Below are positions 26,037-33,804 of a stretch of DNA of 35,516 nt, piece by piece. The stretch's first letter is position 1, and the number at the start of each line of letters is the position of its first letter. The stretch is from Gammaproteobacteria bacterium (GTDB lineage Bacteria; Pseudomonadota; Gammaproteobacteria; DSM-16500), in contig JAJPJI010000029.1 of assembly GCA_021324305.1 (NCBI GenBank), positions 73,170-108,685 on the forward strand, written 5' to 3'. The position numbers and the translations under genes were made by a program. The notes under the pieces are model-generated. The model did no database searches, was not told the origin of the DNA, and was given only the letters and a program-made list of their open reading frames with translations.

Positions 26037-26994
26037 ACATCGGCATTCTTGACCGAGGATGAAGCTCAGACAACAAGATTTCTACCATTGTGTCTCCGGT
26101 TTTCTCTCCGCTCATTATCAGCTTGGTCAAAAACATTCTGTTCCTGGTATCATTCATGTATGAAATCAATGTATCAAGCAACCGGGGCAGCGCGGGATGC
26201 TGCGCGATTTTTTCATGTACAAGTACCTCAGCCAATACATGCAAATAATTATCCGATGCAGAGGGTACGCTCTTGATGTAATTCAGAATTTTTTGTAAAC
26301 ACTCAGGATACATGACAACCGCGGCTTTATCCCCATACGTGTCAATCAGCCTCGTAATAGCAGCATACAAAGCGAGCAGCCCGGAAGGCTGACTGAAATC
26401 ACTCGTGGCTGATTTTCGCTGCCGTACAAAATCTGCAATTTCCTTGATCTTGTCAAAATGCAATGCTTTTACCGATTTGATCGTACTGCCCAGTTTTTCC
26501 ATGTTCACTTCGGGCTCCCCAAAACGAATAAATCCAAATTTTTTCCTTTTTAATTTTCCCGCTTTTTCTATTTGTTCCTGATATTGAAGAGACAAGGGAT
26601 GCCGGCCGTGCCTGAAGCCCAGTTCAGTTTCAACCTCTTCCATCTTGCTTAATAAAGTGACTAGCCTTGTTTTTTGCCCAAATATCGATAACGCTGAAAA
26701 ATGCTTGAAAAGCGCCTTGGCAGGATAGAGCTGCTCTTTCTTGGTAAGATCGATCTCATTGTCTTCAATGATTTGATTGACATCACTGCTTCCAAAAATC
26801 GGAACAAGATGCATCTTCCACAGTGCATCACTACTCGCCGCTGCGTTTAGAGGCTTGGAAAGACGGCTGAAAAGACACAACTCGCTTGGATTTAAAAATG
26901 AAAGAATATAAAGAAGAATTTCTTGTGGAACATCTGCAAACTTGCCCAGGCTGTTACTCTGGTTGTGTGCTAGTTGGCTGTTCTTTTTTGGCAT
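26029..26994 (-). CDS. F-box domain protein, candidate host-directed effector
   Basis: F-box domains bind Skp1 and recruit SCF ubiquitin ligases, a eukaryotic machine; bacteria carrying them normally deliver the protein into host cells. The 321-residue product starts at the ATG at 26994 (GAGG eight bases before it); a GTG at 27003 is also in frame. Residues about 19-63 form the F-box: FADVPQEILLYILSFL, then NPSELCLFSRLSKPL and DALWKMHL, matching the LPxEILxxILSFLxPxEL...LWK pattern. The remaining 260 residues are helical, with no recognised repeat, and contain a basic patch (KLKRKKFGF) near residue 150. No membrane or signal segment is present. Translocation by a Dot/Icm system is inferred from the lineage, not seen. 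Confidence 0.85.
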   Translation of the reverse strand: MPKKNSQLAHNQSNSLGKFADVPQEILLYILSFLNPSELCLFSRLSKPLNAAASSDALWKMHLVPIFGSSDVNQIIEDNEIDLTKKEQLYPAKALFKHFSALSIFGQKTRLVTLLSKMEEVETELGFRHGRHPLSLQYQEQIEKAGKLKRKKFGFIRFGEPEVNMEKLGSTIKSVKALHFDKIKEIADFVRQRKSATSDFSQPSGLLALYAAITRLIDTYGDKAAVVMYPECLQKILNYIKSVPSASDNYLHVLAEVLVHEKIAQHPALPRLLDTLISYMNDTRNRMFLTKLIMSGEKTGDTMVEILLSELHPRSRMPMSS

Positions 26995-27194
26995 TAACCA
27001 CACCTCGTGTCATTGTAAAAGCATGAAAATGTCCAGAGATTATCAGGTGATTCTTAAGATTTCTAGTTGGTGCAATCGGATGGTGAGGGAATATGCCTTT
27101 CATTAGCTGCCTGTCTTCCAAAATTAATTGTTTCTATTTTGATCAAGACATTCATTGATCTGGAATTTTATATTAATTAACAATGACCTGAAAT

Positions 27195-27223
27195 ACCAAG
27201 CTTGGTGAAATGTATCATTCACC
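27195..27223. promoter_or_regulatory. two overlapping palindromes upstream of the membrane-protein gene
   Basis: ACCAAGCTTGGT (27195-27206) is a perfect 12-bp palindrome. It overlaps a second inverted repeat, GGTGAA (27204-27209) with TTCACC (27218-27223). They lie about 50-80 bases before the start at 27274, in the 279-bp gap between divergent genes, and could be an operator. The rest of that gap is AT-rich with no gene. Confidence 0.35.
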
Positions 27224-27273
27224 CTCGTATGCTATTCTTTAATGAAGGAAACCACACATGATTGAGGCGCATC

Positions 27274-28461
27274 ATGAGTCAGGATAGACACAAATACGAT
27301 TCGAAAGATTTCTCGTTAGTCCTGGGTGGACCACTCTATCAACTTTACATGCGTACATTTCTGTTAACACCGCCACTTAATCACTACAAAACACGAATTA
27401 TCTTTATCTCTTTACTGACATGGCTCCCACTCCTTATTCTGTCTAGCATCAGTGGAACCGCATTTAGTGGTGTGAAGGTTCCGTTTTTTTACGATATCGA
27501 AATCCATGTTCGTTTTCTTGGTTCACTTGCACTCATGATTGCAGCAGAACTCGTTGTGCATCAACGCATTCAAGTAATTGTCAAAGAGTTTATCGATAGA
27601 AATATTATTGCCACACAAGATCTCCATAAATTTAATGCCATCATTAACAAAGCCATGCATTTAAGAAACTCTTATATCGTTGAGATATGTCTCATTATAC
27701 TGGTATTTGGCTTTGGCAAATGGATATGGAAAGAGTACATGACATTAAATGTAGCCACATGGTTTGCAATTCCGAAATCAGGTCAATTGCATTTAACACT
27801 TCCTGGATATTGGTATGCTTTTGTCAGCCTCCCGATTTTTCAATTCATTCTCCTTCGTTGGTATTTTCGCTTGTTTATTTGGTACGATTTTCTCTGGAAA
27901 ACATCAAAGCTCCCTTTACATTTAAATTCACTGCACCCAGACAGAGCAGGTGGATTGAGCTTTATTACAGATTCAATATTTGCGCTTGCGCCACTTTTGC
28001 TGGCTCACACGCTCTTATTAGCAGGACTCATTGCTAACCGCATCTTGCATGCTGGAGCAGCATTGCCTGATTTCAAGTATGAAATCATTGGAATAATCGT
28101 GTTTCTATTGGTTATTGTGTTAATTCCATTATTTTTCTTCATATTTCCTCTCGAAGAAACAAAGCGTAGAGGAACAATAAAATATGGTGCGATAGCAAGT
28201 CATTATGTAAATGATTTTAGTAAAAAATGGTTAAGTGACCATTCAGAGAAAAGCAAGATGCTATTAGGAAGCTCTGATATACAATCATTAGCTGATTTAG
28301 CCAATAGCTATCAAGTGACTCAGGAAATGCGCATACTTCCCTTTACTCTGCGAAACATCATACAATTTATCTTTATAATATCTATTCCGTTTTTTCCATT
28401 AGCCTTGTTCGTATTTAAAATCGAAGACATAATTGGTTTGGTATTCAAGTTTTTTATGTAA
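27274..28461 (+). CDS. multi-pass membrane protein of unknown function
   Basis: From the ATG at 27274 (GAGG six bases before it) the product has 395 residues with about six or seven membrane helices: about 40-60, 80-100, 135-155, 180-200, 235-260, 270-295 and 365-390. A conserved-looking cytoplasmic segment, LHPDRAGGLSFI, lies between helices near residue 220. Proteins with this SLHPDxAGGL motif occur sporadically in many bacteria as uncharacterised membrane proteins; I know of no function. The gene is visibly more AT-rich than its neighbours (many TTA, ATA and AAA codons) and lies between the F-box gene and a MITE-like element, which suggests horizontal acquisition. Confidence 0.85.
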   Translation: MSQDRHKYDSKDFSLVLGGPLYQLYMRTFLLTPPLNHYKTRIIFISLLTWLPLLILSSISGTAFSGVKVPFFYDIEIHVRFLGSLALMIAAELVVHQRIQVIVKEFIDRNIIATQDLHKFNAIINKAMHLRNSYIVEICLIILVFGFGKWIWKEYMTLNVATWFAIPKSGQLHLTLPGYWYAFVSLPIFQFILLRWYFRLFIWYDFLWKTSKLPLHLNSLHPDRAGGLSFITDSIFALAPLLLAHTLLLAGLIANRILHAGAALPDFKYEIIGIIVFLLVIVLIPLFFFIFPLEETKRRGTIKYGAIASHYVNDFSKKWLSDHSEKSKMLLGSSDIQSLADLANSYQVTQEMRILPFTLRNIIQFIFIISIPFFPLALFVFKIEDIIGLVFKFFM

Positions 28462-28591
28462 ATTATCTCTCTCAATGCTTTTTCTTTCGCTTTTAGTAAT
28501 GGTTTCAAAAAAAATCAGGAATGGTTTTCTGCAGCGCAAAGCAAGTAAACGATATAGTTTCATTCCGCTCGCAATTTAATTAATTTGTAGT

Positions 28592-28859
28592 GGCTTTGTT
28601 GAATAATTCCACTTGTCTGTCATCCCGGCGAAGGCCGGGATCCATCTCGAATTTACTTTACACGGTAACTGTCAGGCATACCTGCCTCAATTTCATGATT
28701 ATCTGCATTTATTGCTAAATGCAGTTTGTGCCATGTTCACCGTTTGCTATAACCATGTTGCCGTACTTTCCATTCTCCCTTTTCACAGAATACTTTCAGA
28801 CCTGGATGGATCCCGGCCTTCGCCGGGATGACAGACAAGTGGAATTATTCAACAAAGCT
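28592..28859. mobile_element. 268-bp MITE-like element with 54-bp inverted repeats and 8-bp target duplication
   Basis: The element starts GGCTTTGTTGAATAATTCC and ends with its complement. Perfect 54-bp arms occupy 28593-28646 and 28805-28858, with only the outermost base differing. TTTGTAGT flanks it directly on both sides (28584-28591 and 28860-28867), a target-site duplication. Each arm contains its own hairpin, ATCCCGGC-GAAG-GCCGGGAT (28622-28641 on the left). The 158-bp interior has no credible gene. The ends resemble the terminal repeats of IS903-type IS5-family elements as I remember them (GGCTTTGTTGAATAA), so it is probably a non-autonomous derivative moved by such a transposase. Confidence 0.85.
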
Positions 28860-28867
28860 TTTGTAGT

Positions 28868-29033
28868 TGCTTTTTTCACAAAACATATTTCACGTGCATT
28901 ATCGGGTGGCACTTCCTTGTGTCTCCCATCACAAGATGCAGTTTCGTCTGTGCGGATGCCATTCCTGGTCCCAAGCCAAGCATGAAGCATGAATATACAC
29001 ATACTCATTTCACATCCAGACATTCACCGTCAA
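28868..29033. other. non-coding stretch between the MITE-like element and ettA
   Basis: The whole gap between the membrane-protein gene and ettA is 572 bp (28462-29033). Apart from the MITE-like element I see no gene, RNA or clear terminator; neither 28462-28583 nor this part shows protein-like reading frames. Confidence 0.45.
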
Positions 29034-30707
29034 TCATGCTTCCAGTTTTTTATATCGGATACGATGCGGCTGAATGGCCTGCTCACCCAGTCTGCGCAAG
29101 CGGTCGTCTTCATATTCCGTATAATTTCCCGTGAAAAAGCTGACGGTGCTATCGCCTTCGAATGCGAGAATATGTGTGGAAATACGATCGAGGAACCAGC
29201 GATCATGTGAAATCACCATGACACATCCCGGGAAACTCAGGATCGCTTCTTCAAGCGCACGCAGGGTTTCTACATCTAGATCATTTGTTGGCTCATCGAG
29301 CAATAAAACATTGCCTCCGCTGCTTAATAATTTCGCGAGATGCACGCGGTTACGTTCACCTCCAGAGAGATCCTTGATAAATTTCTGCTGGTCGGTACCT
29401 TTGAAATTAAAACGTCCCACGTAGGCTCGTGACGGCATCTGGAAAGACCCGATGGTCATGACTTCCTGCTCATTCGCAATTTCCTGCCAGACAGTTTTCG
29501 ATCCATCCAGTGCATCACGACTTTGGTCAACATAAGCGAGTTTAACCGTATCGCCGACACGAACCTGCCCGCTGTCAGGCTGCTCCATGCCGTTCAGGAT
29601 TTTGAAAAGCGTGGACTTGCCCGCACCATTCGGGCCAATAATACCGACTACCGCACCCGGAGGAATCTTGAAACTCAAATTTTCAAACAACATTCTGTCG
29701 CCATAACGCTTGGCAAGGTTATCAACCTCGAACACCAGATCACCCAAACGCGGACCTGGCGGAATATACAACTCCTGTGTTTCACTGCGTTTTTGAAACT
29801 CTTTTGAATTTAATTCTTCAAAACGCGCTAGACGCGCCTTGCTCTTTGCTTGTCGTCCCTTGGGATTGGAACGCACCCATTCCAGTTCAGCCTTGATCGC
29901 CTTCTGATGAGCAGCCTGCTGGCGTTCTTCCTGCTCCAGACGTTTCTCTTTCTGCTCAAGCCAGGAAGAATAATTTCCTTCATATGGAATTCCCTGTCCG
30001 CGATCCAGTTCCAGTATCCAGCCCGCGACATTATCCAGGAAGTAACGATCATGGGTGACCGCAACCACTGTGCCAGGGTATTCATGCAAAAAGCGCTCCA
30101 GCCAGGCAACACTCTCGGCATCCAGGTGGTTGGTTGGTTCATCTAAAAGCAGCATGTCCGGCTTCGATAACAGCAAACGGCACAAAGCAACGCGCCGGCG
30201 TTCGCCGCCTGATAATTTTGCGACATCTGCATCCCAGGATGGCAGCCGCAAGGCATCTGCCGCCACTTCCAGTCTCCGGTCAAGATCCCAGGCATTGGCT
30301 GTATCGATTTTCTGCTGCAGATCGCCCTGCTCTTCGAGCAGCTTGTTCATCTCATCTTCACTCATGGGTTCAGCAAAACGCATGCTGATGTCATTGAAAC
30401 GCTTGAGCCAGACCATTTCCTCACCCATGCCTTCTTCGACATTTTCACGTATTGTTTTGGCTGGATCGAGATAGGGCTCCTGAGGTAAATATCCGATTTT
30501 GATCCCTGGCAGAGGTCTTGCCTCGCCAATGATTTCCTTATCCATCCCCGCCATGATTTTTAATAAAGTGGATTTGCCAGCGCCGTTTAAACCCAATACG
30601 CCGATTTTGGCTCCCGGGAAAAAAGACAGCCAGATATTCTTGAGGATTTCTCGTTTAGGCGGAACAACCTTGCCTACGCCTTGCATAGTATAAATATATT
30701 GTGCCAT
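29034..30707 (-). CDS. ettA: energy-dependent translational throttle protein EttA (ABC-F)
   Basis: EttA is a ribosome-associated ABC-F ATPase that gates entry into elongation according to the ATP/ADP ratio. The 557 residues form two ABC domains: Walker [10 protein letters not shown] near residue 40 and GPNGAGKST near residue 360, signatures [11 protein letters not shown] and [11 protein letters not shown], and Walker [12 protein letters not shown] and [11 protein letters not shown]. They are joined by the arm/linker [19 protein letters not shown] followed by [10 protein letters not shown]. The start [17 protein letters not shown] is typical of EttA rather than Uup or other ABC-F members. The ribosome site is weak. 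A promoter is visible about 40-65 bases upstream. Confidence 0.97.
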   Translation of the reverse strand: MAQYIYTMQGVGKVVPPKREILKNIWLSFFPGAKIGVLGLNGAGKSTLLKIMAGMDKEIIGEARPLPGIKIGYLPQEPYLDPAKTIRENVEEGMGEEMVWLKRFNDISMRFAEPMSEDEMNKLLEEQGDLQQKIDTANAWDLDRRLEVAADALRLPSWDADVAKLSGGERRRVALCRLLLSKPDMLLLDEPTNHLDAESVAWLERFLHEYPGTVVAVTHDRYFLDNVAGWILELDRGQGIPYEGNYSSWLEQKEKRLEQEERQQAAHQKAIKAELEWVRSNPKGRQAKSKARLARFEELNSKEFQKRSETQELYIPPGPRLGDLVFEVDNLAKRYGDRMLFENLSFKIPPGAVVGIIGPNGAGKSTLFKILNGMEQPDSGQVRVGDTVKLAYVDQSRDALDGSKTVWQEIANEQEVMTIGSFQMPSRAYVGRFNFKGTDQQKFIKDLSGGERNRVHLAKLLSSGGNVLLLDEPTNDLDVETLRALEEAILSFPGCVMVISHDRWFLDRISTHILAFEGDSTVSFFTGNYTEYEDDRLRRLGEQAIQPHRIRYKKLEA

Positions 30708-30742
30708 GAGGTTTCTTTACGTTTAGAGTTATGGGGAGGTGC

Positions 30743-30771
30743 ATTATCGTCTAAATTGATGATTTCGCCAA
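30743..30771 (-). promoter_or_regulatory. probable ettA promoter
   Basis: Read on the minus strand, TTGGCG (30771-30766) and GATAAT (30748-30743) are 17 bases apart, each 4-5 of 6 to the sigma-70 consensus. They lie in the 93-bp gap after the Sel1-repeat gene, so ettA need not depend on the upstream operon. Confidence 0.5.
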
Positions 30772-30800
30772 GTCTTGATGCGGCGCGCTGAGAGCAGGGT

Positions 30801-31292
30801 CTATCTGCTCCGGCCTTTTTGCGCTGCTTTCTGGTGCCAAGTCTCTGCCACACCACCGTCAACTGCAACACCCAGTCCGCGTTCATACATCACGCCAAGA
30901 TCATGCATGGCATCAGCCACGTAATAAGGACTGCCGGCAGCCAATTTCAGCCATTGCAATGCATTATCATAATTGCGCTCCACGCCTATTCCTTCAAGAT
31001 AGCGGTGACCAATTTCATAAGTCGCGCTTGCATTCCCTTTCGCAGCGGCTTCCCGCATGAGGATGAATGCCATATCTGAACTCTGTCTTACGCCATATCC
31101 ATAGTCATAAAGCATCGCGCGCAGATATATCGCGTGATGACTGGTACGCGCAGCCTGCTTGATATAAATATGAACCTGTTCCTGTTCTTCACTTGAGAGT
31201 TTGCGCTCTTTGAATGAATGCAAAATGGCTTGAATACTGTTGTTATTTCCTGAAACCGCCTTGCGTAAAAAGTCCGCTAATTCTTCGTTCAC
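30801..31292 (-). CDS. Sel1-repeat (SLR) protein
   Basis: The product (163 residues from a GTG at 31292 preceded by AGGGG; a TTG at 31307 is the alternative) carries three Sel1-like repeats. They contain YLRAMLYDYGYGVRQSSDMAF, YEIGHRYLEGIGVERNYDNA and MHDLGVMYERGLGVAVDGGV, each followed by an AAxxG-type helix end. These helical repeats mediate protein-protein contacts. There is no signal peptide, so it is probably cytoplasmic or a type IV effector; Sel1-repeat proteins are abundant and sometimes secreted in Legionella and Coxiella. It lies about 40 bp behind rtcB and is the last gene of that operon. Its partner is unknown. Confidence 0.8.
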   Translation of the reverse strand: MNEELADFLRKAVSGNNNSIQAILHSFKERKLSSEEQEQVHIYIKQAARTSHHAIYLRAMLYDYGYGVRQSSDMAFILMREAAAKGNASATYEIGHRYLEGIGVERNYDNALQWLKLAAGSPYYVADAMHDLGVMYERGLGVAVDGGVAETWHQKAAQKGRSR

Positions 31293-31333
31293 GTCCGCCC
31301 CTGACAATTATTTTTCAGATTACTATCAGATTC

Positions 31334-32755
31334 CTACCCTTTCACGCATGCGAGCGGCCTTAAAAACGCAACACGCCGCGCTAGCCCGCCAGCTTCCGTT
31401 GCTTCTGCAACCGTTTCAACATCCTTGTACGCTCCCGGTGCCTCCTCAGCGACTCCGCGCATGGTGGTGGTGCGGATAAAAATACCCTTGCGTTCCAATT
31501 CATCTATCAGCTCGCGGCCACGCCATTTTTTTAATGCCTGATTACGGCTCATCCTGCGCCCGGCGCCATGACTAGCAGAAAAAAATGCCTGGTTCTGATC
31601 CGCGGGATTACCCGCAAGAAGATAGGATCCCGTCCCCATACTGCCGCCAATAAAAACCGGCTGCCCTGCTTGTCTGTAGCGCTCTGGCAAATCCTTGTGT
31701 CCTGGTGGAAGGGCCCGCGTCGCTCCCTTTCTGTGTATATAGAGTTCCCGCACCTGATTTTCAACTGTGTGGACTTCCTTTTTACATGTGTTATGCGAGA
31801 CATCGTAAAGTGTCTCAATTTGTGCTTGCGGCAAGATGGCTGACACGGCTTCCCTGGTCAGATGAGTGATAATTTGCCGGTTCGCCAGTGCACAATTCAC
31901 TCCTGCATGCATGGCGCCAATATAGTGCCTGCCCTCATCTGACAGGATGGGCGCGCAGGCAAGCTCCCGATCCGGCAATTGAATTCCCAGCCGATGGGCT
32001 TCTTTTGCCAGCAAAATGAGATAATCCGAGCCGATCTGATGGCCCAAACCACGCGAACCACAATGAATTGCAATAATAATCTGACCTTCTGTAATACCAA
32101 AGGCATCAGCCGCAGCCTGATCATAAATTTTTTTGACAACCTCCACTTCCAGATAATGGTTGCCTGAACCAAGGGTTCCCATCTCGCCGAGTTGACGCTT
32201 TTTTGCGTTGTCAGAGACATATTCAGGTATGGCACCGCTTATGCAGCCGTGCTCTTCAATGTATTCCAGATCTTCGGGTATGCCATAGCCTCTCTGCAAG
32301 GCCCATTTGGCCCCGCCTGTCATCACATGATCGATCTCCTTCATGTTCAGACGAATCTCGCCCTCGGTGCCAACGCCGGCAGGAACGGTTCCAAATAACC
32401 GATCAGCGATTTTTTGAATGAATGGCAAGACATCAGTGATATAAAGGTTGGTTCGCAGGCAGCGCACGCCACAAGAAATATCAAATCCCACTCCGCCAGC
32501 AGAAATGATGCCGCCTTGATTCGCATCAAATGCAGCTACTCCGCCTATGGGGAAACCATAACCCCAATGCGCATCAGGCATGGTCATGGCTGGACCGACA
32601 AGACCCGGAAGTTTAGTGACATTTGAAATCTGTTCGCGGACTTTATCATCCATTGCTTCAATTAGATCGCGGCTTCCATACAGGATAACCGGACGCGCGC
32701 TTGACAACACCGTCCAGCGCCAGTCATCGATCTGTTTGACAAAAGTCATATCCAT
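31334..32755 (-). CDS. rtcB: RNA-splicing/repair ligase RtcB
   Basis: RtcB joins 2',3'-cyclic phosphate (or 3'-phosphate) and 5'-OH RNA ends using GTP and Mn2+, healing RNAs cut by stress or toxin nucleases. The 473-residue product has the metal-binding and guanylylation residues: FDISCGVRC (D92, C95), GSGNHYLE (H200), IHCGSRGLGHQ (H231), DVSHNTCKKE (H321), and SASHGAGRRMSR with H396, the GMP-accepting histidine. The length fits the bacterial family. A second ATG at 32749 is possible. It is preceded by the archease gene with a three-base gap, and no RtcR regulator or RtcA cyclase is present. Confidence 0.97.
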   Translation of the reverse strand: MDMTFVKQIDDWRWTVLSSARPVILYGSRDLIEAMDDKVREQISNVTKLPGLVGPAMTMPDAHWGYGFPIGGVAAFDANQGGIISAGGVGFDISCGVRCLRTNLYITDVLPFIQKIADRLFGTVPAGVGTEGEIRLNMKEIDHVMTGGAKWALQRGYGIPEDLEYIEEHGCISGAIPEYVSDNAKKRQLGEMGTLGSGNHYLEVEVVKKIYDQAAADAFGITEGQIIIAIHCGSRGLGHQIGSDYLILLAKEAHRLGIQLPDRELACAPILSDEGRHYIGAMHAGVNCALANRQIITHLTREAVSAILPQAQIETLYDVSHNTCKKEVHTVENQVRELYIHRKGATRALPPGHKDLPERYRQAGQPVFIGGSMGTGSYLLAGNPADQNQAFFSASHGAGRRMSRNQALKKWRGRELIDELERKGIFIRTTTMRGVAEEAPGAYKDVETVAEATEAGGLARRVAFLRPLACVKG

Positions 32756-32758
32756 AGA

Positions 32759-33172
32759 TCAAACATCCACAATACATCGCGCTTCCCATGAATTGTTAAT
32801 CTTTTTAACCGACAGCATCGTGAGTGTTGCGCCTTTTATTTCAATCCCGCGTTCCAGATTTTCCCGCCACGGCTCGCCGGAAACAATCGCTTTCCAGGTA
32901 TCGCTTTCATGTGTTATCCGGAAATCGCCAAAAATAAGATGGTGTTCCTGTGATTTGGCAAGCAAGAGATTCAGCCAGGTTACCAGTGCGATTTCAATAT
33001 CTGATTCAACAAATTCAAATGTAATAATTTGTATCTGATGCACCTTTTCAAGATCCACCATCAGGGAAAACATGACTCTCGCGGTATTGGCAAAACATTC
33101 TTCCACGGTATTACCGCGACCGATGATACCAATGTCGGCATCATGGTCAAAATAGTTTTCTGTCTCGCTCAT
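32759..33172 (-). CDS. archease, RtcB cofactor
   Basis: Archease speeds up guanylylation of RtcB and lets it turn over many times. The product (137 residues from the ATG at 33172, with AGGA six bases before it; an in-frame GTG at 33187 overlaps the upstream stop) shows the family start YFDHDADIGIIGRG with the metal-binding Asp/His, the ECFANTARVMFSLMVD helix, the W in VTWLNLLLAKSQEH, and a C-terminal aspartate in CIVDV. Its gene ends three bases before rtcB, an arrangement found across archaea and bacteria. Confidence 0.92.
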   Translation of the reverse strand: MSETENYFDHDADIGIIGRGNTVEECFANTARVMFSLMVDLEKVHQIQIITFEFVESDIEIALVTWLNLLLAKSQEHHLIFGDFRITHESDTWKAIVSGEPWRENLERGIEIKGATLTMLSVKKINNSWEARCIVDV

Positions 33173-33186
33173 TCCAGATCCTGTCA

Positions 33187-33642
33187 CTAGAATGCAACCA
33201 CTTTGGGTTTGACCAACCGTTCGAAATCGCCATATGCCAGCTGCATTAACTCAGAATGTGATCCCGCATTAAACAGGATATGATCCTGATGGGCAAGGTG
33301 ACTGGAAATATAAACAGACATATCATATAAATTTCCAAACGGTGGCATTGCACCTACTTCGCATCCGGAAAATCTATCCTTGAACTCAGACTCGGAAGCA
33401 AGATCAACTCCGGATGTGCCCGTGGCATCTCGCAATTTTGCGAAATTCACCTGATCATTAGCCGGCAAGACAACCATGGCAAGACGTCCATCCACCTTGA
33501 TGATAACGGTTTTCGCGAGCTGCTTTCCTGACACATGCGCAGCAGCTGCGATTTCCTGTGAAGTAAAGGCTGGTGAGTGGGTCATGGAGACATACTTAAC
33601 TTTATGACTATCAAGAAATTCTTTCAGCTTTTTGACAGGCAT
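33187..33642 (-). CDS. YbaK/ProX-domain aminoacyl-tRNA deacylase-like protein
   Basis: YbaK/EbsC-domain proteins hydrolyse mischarged tRNAs in trans. The 151-residue product begins at the ATG at 33642, set by AAAGGAGA seven bases before it. It shows the domain blocks [45 protein letters not shown] (two parts of one long conserved segment), [10 protein letters not shown] and a C-terminal [18 protein letters not shown]. The G-x-x-P/PFG motif marks the active-site pocket. The specific tRNA substrate cannot be told from sequence. It heads the minus-strand operon deacylase-archease-rtcB-Sel1, grouping tRNA and RNA quality-control functions. Confidence 0.87.
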   Translation of the reverse strand: MPVKKLKEFLDSHKVKYVSMTHSPAFTSQEIAAAAHVSGKQLAKTVIIKVDGRLAMVVLPANDQVNFAKLRDATGTSGVDLASESEFKDRFSGCEVGAMPPFGNLYDMSVYISSHLAHQDHILFNAGSHSELMQLAYGDFERLVKPKVVAF

Positions 33643-33741
33643 GACCATCTCCTTTAACAAACCTGACAATCATATTATAGCCCTTATTCATGGTCATAGA
33701 TTAAACCAGGCCGATTTCATGCCGTGCATCAAGTATGGGGT

Positions 33742-33769
33742 TTGTCCGTGCTACAATTTAAGCTATTAT
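33742..33769 (+). promoter_or_regulatory. possible promoter of the glycosyltransferase gene
   Basis: TTGTCC (33742-33747) and TATTAT (33764-33769) are 16 bases apart, in the 162-bp gap between divergent genes, about 35 bases before the ATG at 33805. Confidence 0.4.
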
Positions 33770-33804
33770 AAGCGCTTGTAAATTCAACAAATGAACCTTC
33801 TGAA

